From Haladaptatus paucihalophilus DX253 (GTDB lineage: Archaea; Halobacteriota; Halobacteria; Halobacteriales; Haladaptataceae), in contig NZ_AQXI01000001.1 in assembly GCF_000376445.1 (NCBI RefSeq), positions 1,086,962-1,150,961 on the forward strand: DNA of 64,000 nucleotides. The letters are read 5' to 3'. The notes under the pieces are model-generated. The model saw only the letters and a list, made by a program, of their open reading frames with translations, searched no databases and had not been told where the DNA came from. Shown piece after piece: positions 27,151 through 34,458 of the stretch (its first letter is position 1; the number at the start of each line of letters is the position of its first letter). Made by a program: the position numbers and the translations under genes.

Positions 27151-27181
27151 GGCAGGCGATTCGTGAAGTGAATCGCCTGCC
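27151..27181 (-). terminator. Hairpin terminator of the aldehyde dehydrogenase gene
   Basis: A perfect 12-bp stem, GGCAGGCGATTC (27151-27162) with GAATCGCCTGCC (27170-27181) and a 7-base loop, lies 8 bases beyond the stop at 27189. On the minus strand it is followed by TTCGTTTTCGTT, a U-rich tail. Confidence 0.65.
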
Positions 27182-27188
27182 GGTTCGT

Positions 27189-28724
27189 TTACTCGTCCTC
27201 GGTCTTAATGTCCGCCGAGAGGCCCTGTGCCATCTCGATGTCCTTCGAGTTGTTGAGCGTCCACGCCGTTCGCTCGGTGACCGCCTCGATGGCTTCGCGG
27301 GCGCTCGGGTAGCCGTTGCCGGACTTCTTCACGCCGCCGAACGGCAACTGGACCTCCGCGCCGATGCACGGGAGGTTGCCGTAGGCGAGGCCGATCTCCG
27401 CGTTGTCGCGGAAGTAGTTGACCTGTCGGTAGTCCTCGCTGATGATGGCTCCGGCCAGTCCGTAGGGCGTGTCGTTGTGGATTTCGACTGCCTCTTCGAT
27501 GTCACCCGAGTAACTCATCAGGGCGACGTGCGGGCCGAACACTTCCTCGTGGATGCAGCGCAGGTCGGGACTGTAGTCGATTTCGTAAACGAACGGACCG
27601 ACCCAGAATCCCTTCTCGTGGTCGTCCGGGATTTCGTCGTCGTCGAGTTCCTCGCGGTCGACGAGCACGTTCGCGCCCTCGTCCTTGGCGAGTTGGTTGT
27701 ACTTGCCGAACTTCTCGACCTGCTCCTCGTTGACCATCGGTCCCATGAAGGTGTTCTCGTCGAGCGGGTCGCCGACGGAGACTTCCTTCGCGGTTGCGAC
27801 GTAGCGCTCCTTGAACTCGTCGTAGACGTCCTCGTGGACGATGAGGCGCTCGGAGGAGACACAACGCTGGCCCGTCGTCTTGAACGAGGACATGATGGCG
27901 CTGTGAACGGCGACGTCGAGGTCCGCGTTCTCGGTGACGACGATGCCGTTCTTGCCACCCATCTCACAGGCCGCGAGTTTTCCGGGTTCGCCGCCGACTT
28001 TGCCCGCGATTTTGTGACCGACTTCCGAGGAACCGGTGAACAGCACGGTGTCCACACGCTCGTCCTCGACGATGGCGTTTCCGGCGTCGCCGAAGCCTTG
28101 GACCATGTTGAACACGCCGTCCGGGATGCCCGCGTCCTCGAACATCTCGGCGATTATCTGCCCACACCACGGCGTCTGCTCGGCCGGTTTCCAGACGACG
28201 GTGTTCCCTTCGACCAACGCGAGGGCCATGTGCCAGAACGGAATGGCGACCGGGAAGTTCCACGGGGTGATGCAACCGATGATGCCGCGCGGCTTGCGGC
28301 GCATGTAGGCGTCCTTGCTCGGAATCTCGCTCGGTACGAGGTCGCCGTGCGGGTGACGGGCGTTGCCCGCGGCCCACTCGACCATGTGCGCGGCTTCAAC
28401 GACGTCGGCCTTCCCTTCGGAAATCTCCTTCCCACATTCCTTCGTGATGACTTCGCCGAGTTCGTCCGTTCGCTCTCGGAGTTCGTGGTAGATGTCCCAG
28501 AGGTACTCCGCGCGGTTAACGTACGAAAGGTCGCGCCACTCCTCTTTCGCCTCCTCCGCGGCGTCGAGGGCGGTCTGGACGTCCTCGGGTGTCCCGCGCT
28601 GGAACTCGCCGAGCGACTCCTTCGTCGCCGGGTTGACGCTCTCGAACGTCTCTTCGCCCGCGCCGTCGTGCCACTCGCCGCCGATGTAGTGGCTGTAAAC
28701 CTGCTCGCTGGCTTGTTGACTCAT
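27189..28724 (-). CDS. NAD(P)+-dependent aldehyde dehydrogenase
   Basis: 511 aa. The catalytic nucleophile is Cys288 in FKTTGQRCVSSERL and the general base Glu254 in CEMGGKNG. Asn156 in TPWNFPVAIP and the NAD-binding segment FTGSSEVGHKI are intact. Family resemblance is to the class 1/2 and alpha-aminoadipic/piperideine-type ALDHs; the aldehyde is not determined. The upstream in-frame ATG at 28769 lacks conservation, so MSQQASEQVY at 28724 is used. A hairpin terminator follows the stop. Confidence 0.93.
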   Translation of the reverse strand: MSQQASEQVYSHYIGGEWHDGAGEETFESVNPATKESLGEFQRGTPEDVQTALDAAEEAKEEWRDLSYVNRAEYLWDIYHELRERTDELGEVITKECGKEISEGKADVVEAAHMVEWAAGNARHPHGDLVPSEIPSKDAYMRRKPRGIIGCITPWNFPVAIPFWHMALALVEGNTVVWKPAEQTPWCGQIIAEMFEDAGIPDGVFNMVQGFGDAGNAIVEDERVDTVLFTGSSEVGHKIAGKVGGEPGKLAACEMGGKNGIVVTENADLDVAVHSAIMSSFKTTGQRCVSSERLIVHEDVYDEFKERYVATAKEVSVGDPLDENTFMGPMVNEEQVEKFGKYNQLAKDEGANVLVDREELDDDEIPDDHEKGFWVGPFVYEIDYSPDLRCIHEEVFGPHVALMSYSGDIEEAVEIHNDTPYGLAGAIISEDYRQVNYFRDNAEIGLAYGNLPCIGAEVQLPFGGVKKSGNGYPSAREAIEAVTERTAWTLNNSKDIEMAQGLSADIKTEDE

Positions 28725-28800
28725 ATCTTCGAGAAGAACTCGGACGGGTACGCTAAAAAAGACTCCCAATTCCTAACGAACGAAGCGGGTTTTATCGGCC

Positions 28801-28832
28801 CGATGTGATAACCGGCGGCGACCATCACATCG
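28801..28832. repeat. Perfect 9-bp inverted repeat between cupin and ALDH genes
   Basis: CGATGTGAT (28801-28809) and ATCACATCG (28824-28832) are separated by 14 bases. It lies 76 bases upstream of the ALDH start and downstream of the cupin stop. It could be an operator for ALDH or an end-of-transcript hairpin; a T-run follows only on the plus strand. Confidence 0.4.
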
Positions 28833-28914
28833 TATTTTTCCTCTCTTCCTTCCCCGAAGTTTCTCTCTTCCTTCCGACTCGTTTTTCCACTATTCGTCTC
28901 CCCGTTTCGTTCCG

Positions 28915-29418
28915 CTACTCGTCTTCCCCTTCCCAGTACCCGACTTCGGCATCGAGCGGGAAGTACCCGGCCAACGTTCGACCCTCGTGGTCCCCCGGTG
29001 CCGACCCCGCGAACACGCCGAACTTCCCCGAGTCGGGATACACCGAAACGTCGGGTTCGCGCATGGTCGAGAAACAGAGGTAGCGAAGTTCGTCGTCGGA
29101 ATCGTTGACGACCCGACGGGCGTACTCCTCGCCGACTGGAAACGCGACGTAATCTCCCGCTTCGAGGCTTGTCTCCTCGTCTTCTGTTCGGAGCGTTCCG
29201 TTCCCGTCGAGGACGAAAATCGCCTCCTCGTTGCCGGTGTGGTAGTGATACGGCCACGATTTTTTGCCCGGCGGAAGTTCGTAGAGGCTACACCCCAACT
29301 GTTCGCCGCCAGCCATCGCTCCGAGTCGTTTTCGGCGCGCGTGAAAATCCTGGCCGTGTGATTTTTCCTCCCAATCGAGATTCGACTCGTTGATAATTCG
29401 CGGTCGCTCGTCGGTCAT
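28915..29418 (-). CDS. Cupin-domain protein, 167 aa
   Basis: Single-domain cupin: motif 1 is KSWPYHYHTGNEEAIFVLDGNG (metal-binding HxH...E pattern) and motif 2 GDYVAFPVGEEYARRVVNDSDDELRYLCFSTM. The start MTDERPRIINESNLDWEEK fits the haloarchaeal group. The ligand is unknown; proteins of this type sense or bind small anionic sugars. It lies upstream of ALDH on the same strand, 190 bases apart, so not clearly co-transcribed. Confidence 0.85.
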   Translation of the reverse strand: MTDERPRIINESNLDWEEKSHGQDFHARRKRLGAMAGGEQLGCSLYELPPGKKSWPYHYHTGNEEAIFVLDGNGTLRTEDEETSLEAGDYVAFPVGEEYARRVVNDSDDELRYLCFSTMREPDVSVYPDSGKFGVFAGSAPGDHEGRTLAGYFPLDAEVGYWEGEDE

Positions 29419-29497
29419 ATCCGTCCGCTCGCGGAGTGCGAACAAGAAGGCACCGGCGAGCGATCATCTGGTTTCCCGTTCAAGTACTGGCGAGCGA

Positions 29498-30325
29498 TTA
29501 GCTGGCTTCCCGTTCTTCCCTGTCTTCCGTCTCGGCGAGCTTTTCGATCTCCCCCTTCGCGCTGGCGGCGTCGAAATCGTGGTCGGGGCGGATGTTCACG
29601 AAGTCGAGGAACTCGCGGGCAGCGAGGAGTTCTTCGGCCGTGTAATGCTCCCGGGCGGGTACCACGGCGTCACGAGCACCGATGAGCGGCGTGAGCGAGG
29701 CGAGCGCACAGGCGAGGTCGTACGACCTCGCCTCGTCGATTCGCTCCCCGTTCACGCTGGTCGCATCGATGAAATATATCTCTCCGTTCGCAACGAGGAC
29801 GTTTTCGCCGCGCAGGTCGCCGTGTGCGAGGTTGTTTTCGTGCATGCGCGACAGCGCCGCGAACAGGTTCGGAGCGTACGCGCGAACTTCCGTCTCGGGC
29901 ATCTGCTCGAACGTCTCGAAGTCCGGCAGGTACTCCATCACTAACACGCCGAGGTCGTCGTATTCGAACGACTCTATCGGTGCCGGGACGTTCAGCCCGA
30001 TTTCGCGCATCTTCCGCGTGGCTTCCAATTCGTGTTCGGCCATCTCCTCCGGCCCGGCGAAGTGCTCGAAGAACCCCTCGGTGCCGCTGGTGAACGCGCC
30101 GAGGTTTCGGGCGCTGGTGAACAGCGCGTGCACGAGCGAGTTCTGCCCCGTGGTTATCTTGACGAACCACTCGTCGTCCACGACGCACGGCGTCGAGAGC
30201 CAGTTATCCGCGTCGATGAACTCGACGCGAACTTCCTCGCGGTCGTACCGCTCCGCAATCTCCCGAATGACCGCCTCGATGCGCGGCCACTCTATCGTGC
30301 CACGAACCAGTCGCCGAATACCCAT
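29498..30325 (-). CDS. RIO/Bud32-like atypical protein kinase
   Basis: 275 aa. Kinase-like features are Lys56 (WFVKITTG), the catalytic loop AHGDLRGENVLV (Asp170, Asn175) and the metal Asp187 in IYFIDATS. An N-terminal extension precedes the kinase fold. The pattern HGDLRxEN, shorter than in Bud32, is typical of haloarchaeal RIO-type or phosphotransferase-like kinases. The frame is open to 30433; MGIRRLVRGT at 30325 is preferred. It diverges from the acyl-CoA dehydrogenase across the hairpin array. Confidence 0.78.
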   Translation of the reverse strand: MGIRRLVRGTIEWPRIEAVIREIAERYDREEVRVEFIDADNWLSTPCVVDDEWFVKITTGQNSLVHALFTSARNLGAFTSGTEGFFEHFAGPEEMAEHELEATRKMREIGLNVPAPIESFEYDDLGVLVMEYLPDFETFEQMPETEVRAYAPNLFAALSRMHENNLAHGDLRGENVLVANGEIYFIDATSVNGERIDEARSYDLACALASLTPLIGARDAVVPAREHYTAEELLAAREFLDFVNIRPDHDFDAASAKGEIEKLAETEDREEREAS

Positions 30326-30390
30326 CGGGGGTTGGTTAGTCCCCCCCATTGATAAAGTCACTCGCTGCACGAGACCCTTCCCTTGTGCTT

Positions 30391-30602
30391 CGGTGTCCCC
30401 ACTAACGGAGTGAGTGGGGGCTCGCAACGGCAACGCCGTTGCGGTGGTCCCGTGAACGAAGTGAGCGGGACCTCGCTACAGCTACGCTGTAGCGGTGTCT
30501 CCGCGAGTGGAACGAGCGGAGGCTCGAAGCAACGTACGTTGCTTCGGTGTCTTCAGGAGCGGAGCGACTGAAGGCTCGCCATGTCGAAGACATGGCGGTG
30601 TC
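30391..30602. repeat. Four tandem 51-52 bp units, each with two perfect but different hairpins
   Basis: The anchor CGGTGTC (one copy CGGTGGTC) recurs at 30391, 30442, 30493, 30545 and 30596. A second anchor CTCG recurs at 30421, 30472, 30523 and 30575. Between them lie alternating stems. Type A pairs are 30397-30403/30413-30419, 30447-30452/30466-30471, 30499-30504/30516-30521 and 30551-30556/30568-30573. Type B pairs are 30424-30431/30435-30442, 30475-30482/30486-30493, 30526-30535/30536-30545 and 30578-30585/30589-30596. Every stem has a different sequence but keeps pairing, while the loops and anchors are similar. It occupies the divergent region between the kinase and acyl-CoA dehydrogenase genes, ending at the latter's TATA box. 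Function unknown. Confidence 0.9.
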
Positions 30603-30632
30603 TTTATAGCCAAACCCGCGCAAAAATTGCGC
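30603..30632 (+). promoter_or_regulatory. TATA box and operator-like palindrome of the acyl-CoA dehydrogenase gene
   Basis: TTTATA (30603-30608) is 25-30 bases before the ATG at 30633. Between them, GCGCAAAAATTGCGC (30618-30632) is a perfect 6+6 palindrome ending at the start codon, where transcription would begin. A repressor site is a reasonable inference. Confidence 0.5.
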
Positions 30633-31775
30633 ATGGATTTCAACCTTCCCGGCGAACACAAGATGGTGCGGGACACCGTTCGGGAGTTCTGTGACGAGGA
30701 AATCGAACCGATTGCACAGGAGATAGAGACCGAACACCGATTCCCCGCGGAGATTTTCGACGAACTCGCCGCTCTCGACATGATGGGCGTTCCCGTCAGC
30801 GAGGAGTACGGCGGACTGGGCGGCGACCAGTTGATGTACGCCCTCGTCGCAGAGGAACTGGGTCGCGTGTCCGGGTCCATCGGCCTCTCGTATGCTGCGC
30901 ACATCTCGCTGGCGTCGAAACCAATCGAGATGTTCGGCACCGAAGAACAGAAAGAGAGGTGGCTGACGCCGCTCGCGGAGGGCGAATACCTCGGCTCGTG
31001 GGCGCTCACCGAACCCGGCTCCGGCTCCGACGCCAGCGACATGGACACCACCGCGGAGAAGGACGGCGACGAGTGGGTCATCAACGGCACGAAGCAGTTC
31101 ATCACGAACGCCAGCGTCGCGGGAAGCGTCCTCGTGAAGGCCGTCACGGACTCCGACGCGGGCTACGGCGGCATCTCGACGTTCATCGTGGACCCCGAAG
31201 AGGACGACGGCTTCGAGGTCACGACCGTCTGGGACAAGATGGGACTGAACGCCTCGCCCACCTGTGAAATCCAGTTCACCGACTGCCGCGTTCCCGAGGA
31301 CCGACTGCTCGGCGAGGAGGGCGACGGCTGGGAACAGACGAAGAAGACCCTCGACGGCGGCAGAATTAGCATCGCCGCGCTCTCAACCGGCATCGCGCAG
31401 GGTGCCTACGAGGCGGCCCACGAGTACAGTCAGGAGCGCGAGCAGTTCGGGAAGCCCATCTCGAAGTTCGACGCCATCCGCAACAAAATCGTGGACATGG
31501 ACCGCAAAATCGAGCGCTCGCGCCTGCTGACCCACAAAGCGGCGTGCAAGTACGACGAAGGCTACTCCGTCTCCCACGAGAGCGCGCTGGCGAAACTCGA
31601 CGCCAGCGAGTCCGCGCGGAAGGTCTCGGAAGACGCCGTACAGGTTCTCGGCGGCTACGGCTACACCGAGGATTTCGCCCCGCAGCGGTTCCTCCGCGAC
31701 GCGAAACTGATGGAAATCGGCGAGGGTACCAGCGAGATTCAGCACCTCGTTATCGGGCGCGAGCTGGGACTGTAA
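30633..31775 (+). CDS. Acyl-CoA dehydrogenase
   Basis: 380 aa FAD enzyme that introduces the alpha-beta double bond in acyl-CoA. Signatures are ALTEPGSGSDASDM (FAD/substrate), ITNASVAGSV, and the C-terminal QVLGGYGYTEDFAPQRFLRDAKLMEIGEGTSEIQ with the catalytic base at Glu364. Chain specificity (short, medium or branched) is not decided. The start at 30633 is set by the TATA box; the upstream ORF extension through the hairpin array is not coding. Confidence 0.95.
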   Translation: MDFNLPGEHKMVRDTVREFCDEEIEPIAQEIETEHRFPAEIFDELAALDMMGVPVSEEYGGLGGDQLMYALVAEELGRVSGSIGLSYAAHISLASKPIEMFGTEEQKERWLTPLAEGEYLGSWALTEPGSGSDASDMDTTAEKDGDEWVINGTKQFITNASVAGSVLVKAVTDSDAGYGGISTFIVDPEEDDGFEVTTVWDKMGLNASPTCEIQFTDCRVPEDRLLGEEGDGWEQTKKTLDGGRISIAALSTGIAQGAYEAAHEYSQEREQFGKPISKFDAIRNKIVDMDRKIERSRLLTHKAACKYDEGYSVSHESALAKLDASESARKVSEDAVQVLGGYGYTEDFAPQRFLRDAKLMEIGEGTSEIQHLVIGRELGL

Positions 31776-31813
31776 GTCGCGCAAAAGAATCTTCGTCGGA
31801 AGCTGTTTTTACT

Positions 31814-31888
31814 CTACCAGACTCCCCACGAGAGCATCGTCCAGACGCCGACCACGAGGACGATGAGCGACACCAATCGCTGGAGCAT
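31814..31888 (-). CDS. Possible 24-residue membrane peptide
   Basis: MLQRLVSLIVLVVGVWTMLSWGVW is one hydrophobic helix. Upstream on this strand lies a 19-base tandem duplication that contains GGAGA motifs. It follows another small hydrophobic ORF on the same strand. Too short for a confident call, but the composition (all codons used, membrane span, stop directly after) is not random-looking. Confidence 0.35.
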   Translation of the reverse strand: MLQRLVSLIVLVVGVWTMLSWGVW

Positions 31889-31913
31889 GTTGCGCGTATC
31901 GCTGAACTCGATG

Positions 31914-31951
31914 TCTCCTTTCGCGCCGTATCTCTCCTTTCGCGCCGTATC
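31914..31951. repeat. Exact 19-bp tandem duplication
   Basis: The 19-base block starting TCTCCTTTCGCGCCGTATC is repeated back to back (31914-31932, 31933-31951). As 19 is not a multiple of three it cannot lie inside a conserved reading frame; it sits in the leader of the small membrane peptide ORF. Confidence 0.85.
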
Positions 31952-31967
31952 GCACTCGCATCTGGTG

Positions 31968-32081
31968 TCACGCCATCGCACGGGGTTTCAACACGTTCAA
32001 CGCGCCGATGGCGACGAAGACGACCACGAAGAGGGTGAAGAATTCGGGAGGCATATCGCCACGATTCTCGTTTCGAGGCAT
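31968..32081 (-). CDS. Small single-span membrane protein, 37 aa
   Basis: MPRNENRGDMPPEFFTLFVV is followed by VFVAIGALNVLKPRAMA: a polar start, one membrane helix and a basic end. An internal ATG at 32054 would give 28 residues. Codons are GC3-rich in the helix. Possibly an operon with the 24-residue peptide downstream and upstream cobalamin gene on the same strand. Confidence 0.45.
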   Translation of the reverse strand: MPRNENRGDMPPEFFTLFVVVFVAIGALNVLKPRAMA

Positions 32082-32146
32082 AATCTTGTGAGTGGATTGA
32101 ACACTCTTTCGTGTGAATATCGGACGTGGTAGTAAAAGAAGGTCCG

Positions 32147-32680
32147 TCAGTACGACGGGCTCTCTTCGCGCTCCCCGTCGCGTTTGTTCACGACGCGGGC
32201 GAAGATGAACAGCGCGTCCGAAAGCCGATTCAGGTAGGTGACGGCGGCGTCGTTGATGTCCTGTTCGCTCGCCAGCGCGACGGCCCGGCGCTCGGCACGG
32301 CGGCAGACGGCGCGGGCGTGGTGGAGGTTCGCCCCGGATTCGCCCCCGCCGGGGAGGATGAACGAGGTGAGCGGGTCCAGCTCTTCGTCGTAGGCGTCCA
32401 TCCACGATTCGAGGAGGTCGGCGTGCTCGTCTTTCACCTGTGGGTCGTCCTCGTCGGGGTCCGGGTTGGCGAAGTCGGCCTGCACGATGTGGAGGTGGTT
32501 CTGGATTTCGCGGAGGTGGTCGTCCACGTCGTCGTGGCCTGTCGGTCGGCAGCGACCGACGAGGGCGTTCAGTTCGTCCACCGTGCCGTAGGCTTCGATT
32601 CGCGGGTCGGCTTTCGAGACGCGGGACATGTCTTGCAGGTCCGTCTGGCCCGCATCGCCGCGTCCGGTGTATATCTTCAT
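32147..32680 (-). CDS. Cob(I)alamin adenosyltransferase (PduO type)
   Basis: 177 aa. It transfers adenosine from ATP to cobalamin, making coenzyme B12. Diagnostic motifs are the start MKIYTGRGDAGQTDLQD, RIEAYGTVDELNALVG, SFILPGGGESGANLHHARAVCRRAERRAV and YLNRLSDALFIFAR. Its start overlaps the stop of the glutaredoxin-like gene by four bases, so the two are translated from one transcript. Confidence 0.94.
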   Translation of the reverse strand: MKIYTGRGDAGQTDLQDMSRVSKADPRIEAYGTVDELNALVGRCRPTGHDDVDDHLREIQNHLHIVQADFANPDPDEDDPQVKDEHADLLESWMDAYDEELDPLTSFILPGGGESGANLHHARAVCRRAERRAVALASEQDINDAAVTYLNRLSDALFIFARVVNKRDGEREESPSY

Positions 32681-32919
32681 GCGAGCGACTGCTCCACGTA
32701 CTGGACGATTTTGTCGCTTTCGGCCATCATAACGCCCGAATTCTCGTTCACGAGGACGGGAACGGCGCGCTGACCGCTGACGCGTTTGACCTCGTTTCGA
32801 TCCGAATGGAGCGGCTCGACCCACTCGGTTTCGTACGCGATGTCGGCGTCGTCGAGCGCGTCGTGCACCTTCTCACAGAACGGACAGCCGTCGAGCGAGT
32901 ACAGGGTTATCGAACTCAT
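32677..32919 (-). CDS. Glutaredoxin/GST N-terminal-type thioredoxin-fold protein, 80 aa
   Basis: MSSITLYSLDGCPFCEKVHD carries the redox CPFC motif (Cys12, Cys15), and AVPVLVNENSGVMMAESDKIVQYVEQ the cis-Pro and substrate-binding segment. It is likely a low-molecular-weight thiol (gamma-glutamylcysteine in haloarchaea) or protein disulphide reductant. It precedes and overlaps the cobalamin adenosyltransferase gene. Confidence 0.9.
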   Translation of the reverse strand: MSSITLYSLDGCPFCEKVHDALDDADIAYETEWVEPLHSDRNEVKRVSGQRAVPVLVNENSGVMMAESDKIVQYVEQSLA

Positions 32920-32951
32920 ACGCGAGCAATGGAACGCGAGCGTAAAGTAAG

Positions 32952-33008
32952 CTATCGTCGCGGAGTGAACGACCCTATCGTTGCGGAGTGGACTATCGTT
33001 GCGGAGTG
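32952..33008. repeat. Three copies of a 16-base motif upstream of divergent genes
   Basis: CTATCGTYGCGGAGTG occurs at 32952-32967, 32975-32990 and 32993-33008. The gaps are 7 and 2 bases. The copies lie between the glutaredoxin-like gene (minus) and the flavin-binding oxidase gene (plus), so could be regulator sites or a slipped repeat. Confidence 0.7.
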
Positions 33009-33047
33009 GCGGATACCTCTTTGCCCATCCGTGTCGTATGTCCGTCG

Positions 33048-33533
33048 ATGGTGGGGAACGACGTCGAGGAGTTCGACTCCCATCGGAGTCGGCCACGGAC
33101 CGAACAGGGCTATGGCATTCCCGACGAGGAGGCGGGGATGCTCTCGTGGACGTTCGTGCGCGAGCAGATGGCGAACGACGAGTACTACTGGATTTGCACG
33201 AATCGACCGGACGGCCACCCTCACGCCCGCCCCGTGTGGGGCGTCTGGGTCGATAACACCGTTCATTGCGGCGGCGGAGAACGGACGCGCTGGGTTCGAA
33301 ATCTCCAGTTGGATTCCAGAATCGTCGTCCATCGGGAGAGTGGTGAAGCGGTCGTCATCATCGAAGGCACCGCGGAGCGCGTCACCGATACGGACCTCGA
33401 AGACAGACTCGATTCGGCCTATCAAGGAAAATACGGGATTCACCACGGAGCGCCGTTCTTCACGGTGCAACCGGAGACCGTCTACGCGTGGAGCGACTAC
33501 CCGAACGACGCCACGAAGTGGCAGTTCGGATAG
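33048..33533 (+). CDS. Pyridoxamine 5'-phosphate oxidase-like flavoprotein
   Basis: 161 aa split-barrel flavin-binding fold: YYWICTNRPDGHPHARPVWGVWVDNTVHCGGG, then LDSRIVVHRESGEAVVIIEGTAERV and AYQGKYGIHHGAPFFTVQPETVYAW. These proteins reduce or bind F420/FMN; many haloarchaeal members are uncharacterised. ATG 33048 gives the conserved start; the frame runs upstream through the 16-base repeats but is not coding there. Confidence 0.85.
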   Translation: MVGNDVEEFDSHRSRPRTEQGYGIPDEEAGMLSWTFVREQMANDEYYWICTNRPDGHPHARPVWGVWVDNTVHCGGGERTRWVRNLQLDSRIVVHRESGEAVVIIEGTAERVTDTDLEDRLDSAYQGKYGIHHGAPFFTVQPETVYAWSDYPNDATKWQFG

Positions 33534-33674
33534 TTCCGGGAACAGTCGTGAGTTCGGAGGCCGTCATATTTCCAGAGATGGTTGTGAAATGGGAGGGGGA
33601 ATATCGAGGTGAGTTGTCGGGAGAAGTTGTTGATTTGTCGAGAGGAGTTGTCGATTTCAGAGATGGTCGTCCGA

Positions 33675-33695
33675 CACCCCACGTTGCCGCTGTAA
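33675..33695 (-). repeat. ORB-like repeat, reverse orientation
   Basis: On the minus strand it reads TTACAGCGGCAACGTGGGGT plus G, matching the forward copies. It marks the far side of the origin region, 540 bases from the forward group. Confidence 0.75.
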
Positions 33696-34238
33696 GAGGG
33701 CGGTAGAGGGGGAGTGTGGTGTGAATCGTCGTGGATCGTCGTGAAATATCGATTCGAATGTTGGACGAATAGATATAAGATTGACGGATGGCGTGCTGAT
33801 GAAATAGTAACGATGACAACCAGTTGTGACCGGGAGGATGATGTGACGATGGGGATGATGCGACGATGGTGTGACGTCGGGAGGACGGCGGCACCGATGA
33901 ACGGTGACGAGACTAATGAGCACAGTTCGATGAACACCGTACTACTCGATGTTCGACGAACACCATACTGCTCGGTGCACGCAATTCCTGCTACAGTGAG
34001 AACAATAGAACTAAATAGCCAATCTCCTAACTGCACCGCAGAAGAGTCGCAAACCATAGGGAGCGACTCGGTCGCGTTCTTACTCCAGCGGAAATTCCAC
34101 ATCACTCAGAGCGAATGGTTGTGAGACTCGGAACGAGAGAAAGTGGTTTTTCGCCCTTTTAATCACTCTACTTCTCCGTTTTTCGTTTATCGGTGCACGA
34201 ACACACCCCTCCTTCCCGTCCACCCCACACCCCCCAAC

Positions 34239-34455
34239 TTACAGCGGCAACACGGGGTGTCTCAGTGCCAATCCAAATCCACACATATTTAAACAAAGCC
34301 GGACTTTACAACGGCAATGCGGTGTCCTCTCGTCGCTTGTGGACGGCCGTTACAGCGGCAATCCGGTGTCGTTACAACGGCAACGAGGGGTTAGGAATAA
34401 GCCATAGAACCGTTCTACTGTCGGTATACTAAATTTACAGCGGCAATGAGGAGGT
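34239..34455 (+). repeat. Five forward ORB-like repeats
   Basis: Each begins TTACA[AG]CGGCAA and continues with a G-rich tail (ACGGGGTG, TGCGGTGT, TCCGGTGT, CGAGGGGT, TGAGGAGG). They resemble archaeal origin recognition boxes, a half-dyad followed by a G-run bound by Orc1/Cdc6. The last copy (34435-34455) ends four bases before the TATA box of the orc gene, so the initiator may control its own transcription. Confidence 0.75.
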
Positions 34456-34458
34456 ACG

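Larger units (their letters stand above)
26632..27188. other. Gene-free interval of about 556 bases
   Basis: No ORF here has coding character. I see a TATA-like GATTTATAACC (26752-26762), a 14-base perfect palindrome GGCTTCCGGAAGCC (26871-26884), a long inverted repeat at 27068-27131 and the terminator of the aldehyde dehydrogenase gene at 27151-27181. Confidence 0.5.

Noticed and set aside
26847-28808. 653-codon plus-strand ORF over ALDH
   Set aside because: Antisense shadow of ALDH; no conserved motif and it begins in non-coding DNA.
28839-28890. Pyrimidine-rich repeated CTCTTCCTTCC tracts after the cupin gene
   Set aside because: Low-complexity composition only; no consistent period or structure.
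30383-30571. 62-codon ORF running through the hairpin array
   Set aside because: Its repetitive translation follows from the repeats; no start context and it overlaps both anchors and stems.
30391-30602. CRISPR array
   Set aside because: Units are 51-52 bp with self-complementary varied stems, no unique spacers and no cas genes nearby.
33497-34105. Minus-strand ORF of 202 codons inside the origin region
   Set aside because: Serine/threonine/isoleucine-rich random-looking sequence; no signal or motif, in the repeat-bearing gene-free region.
33714-34124. Plus-strand ORF of 136 codons inside the origin region
   Set aside because: Composition (many Trp, Cys, Met and runs of Thr) is unlike haloarchaeal proteins, with no third-position bias.
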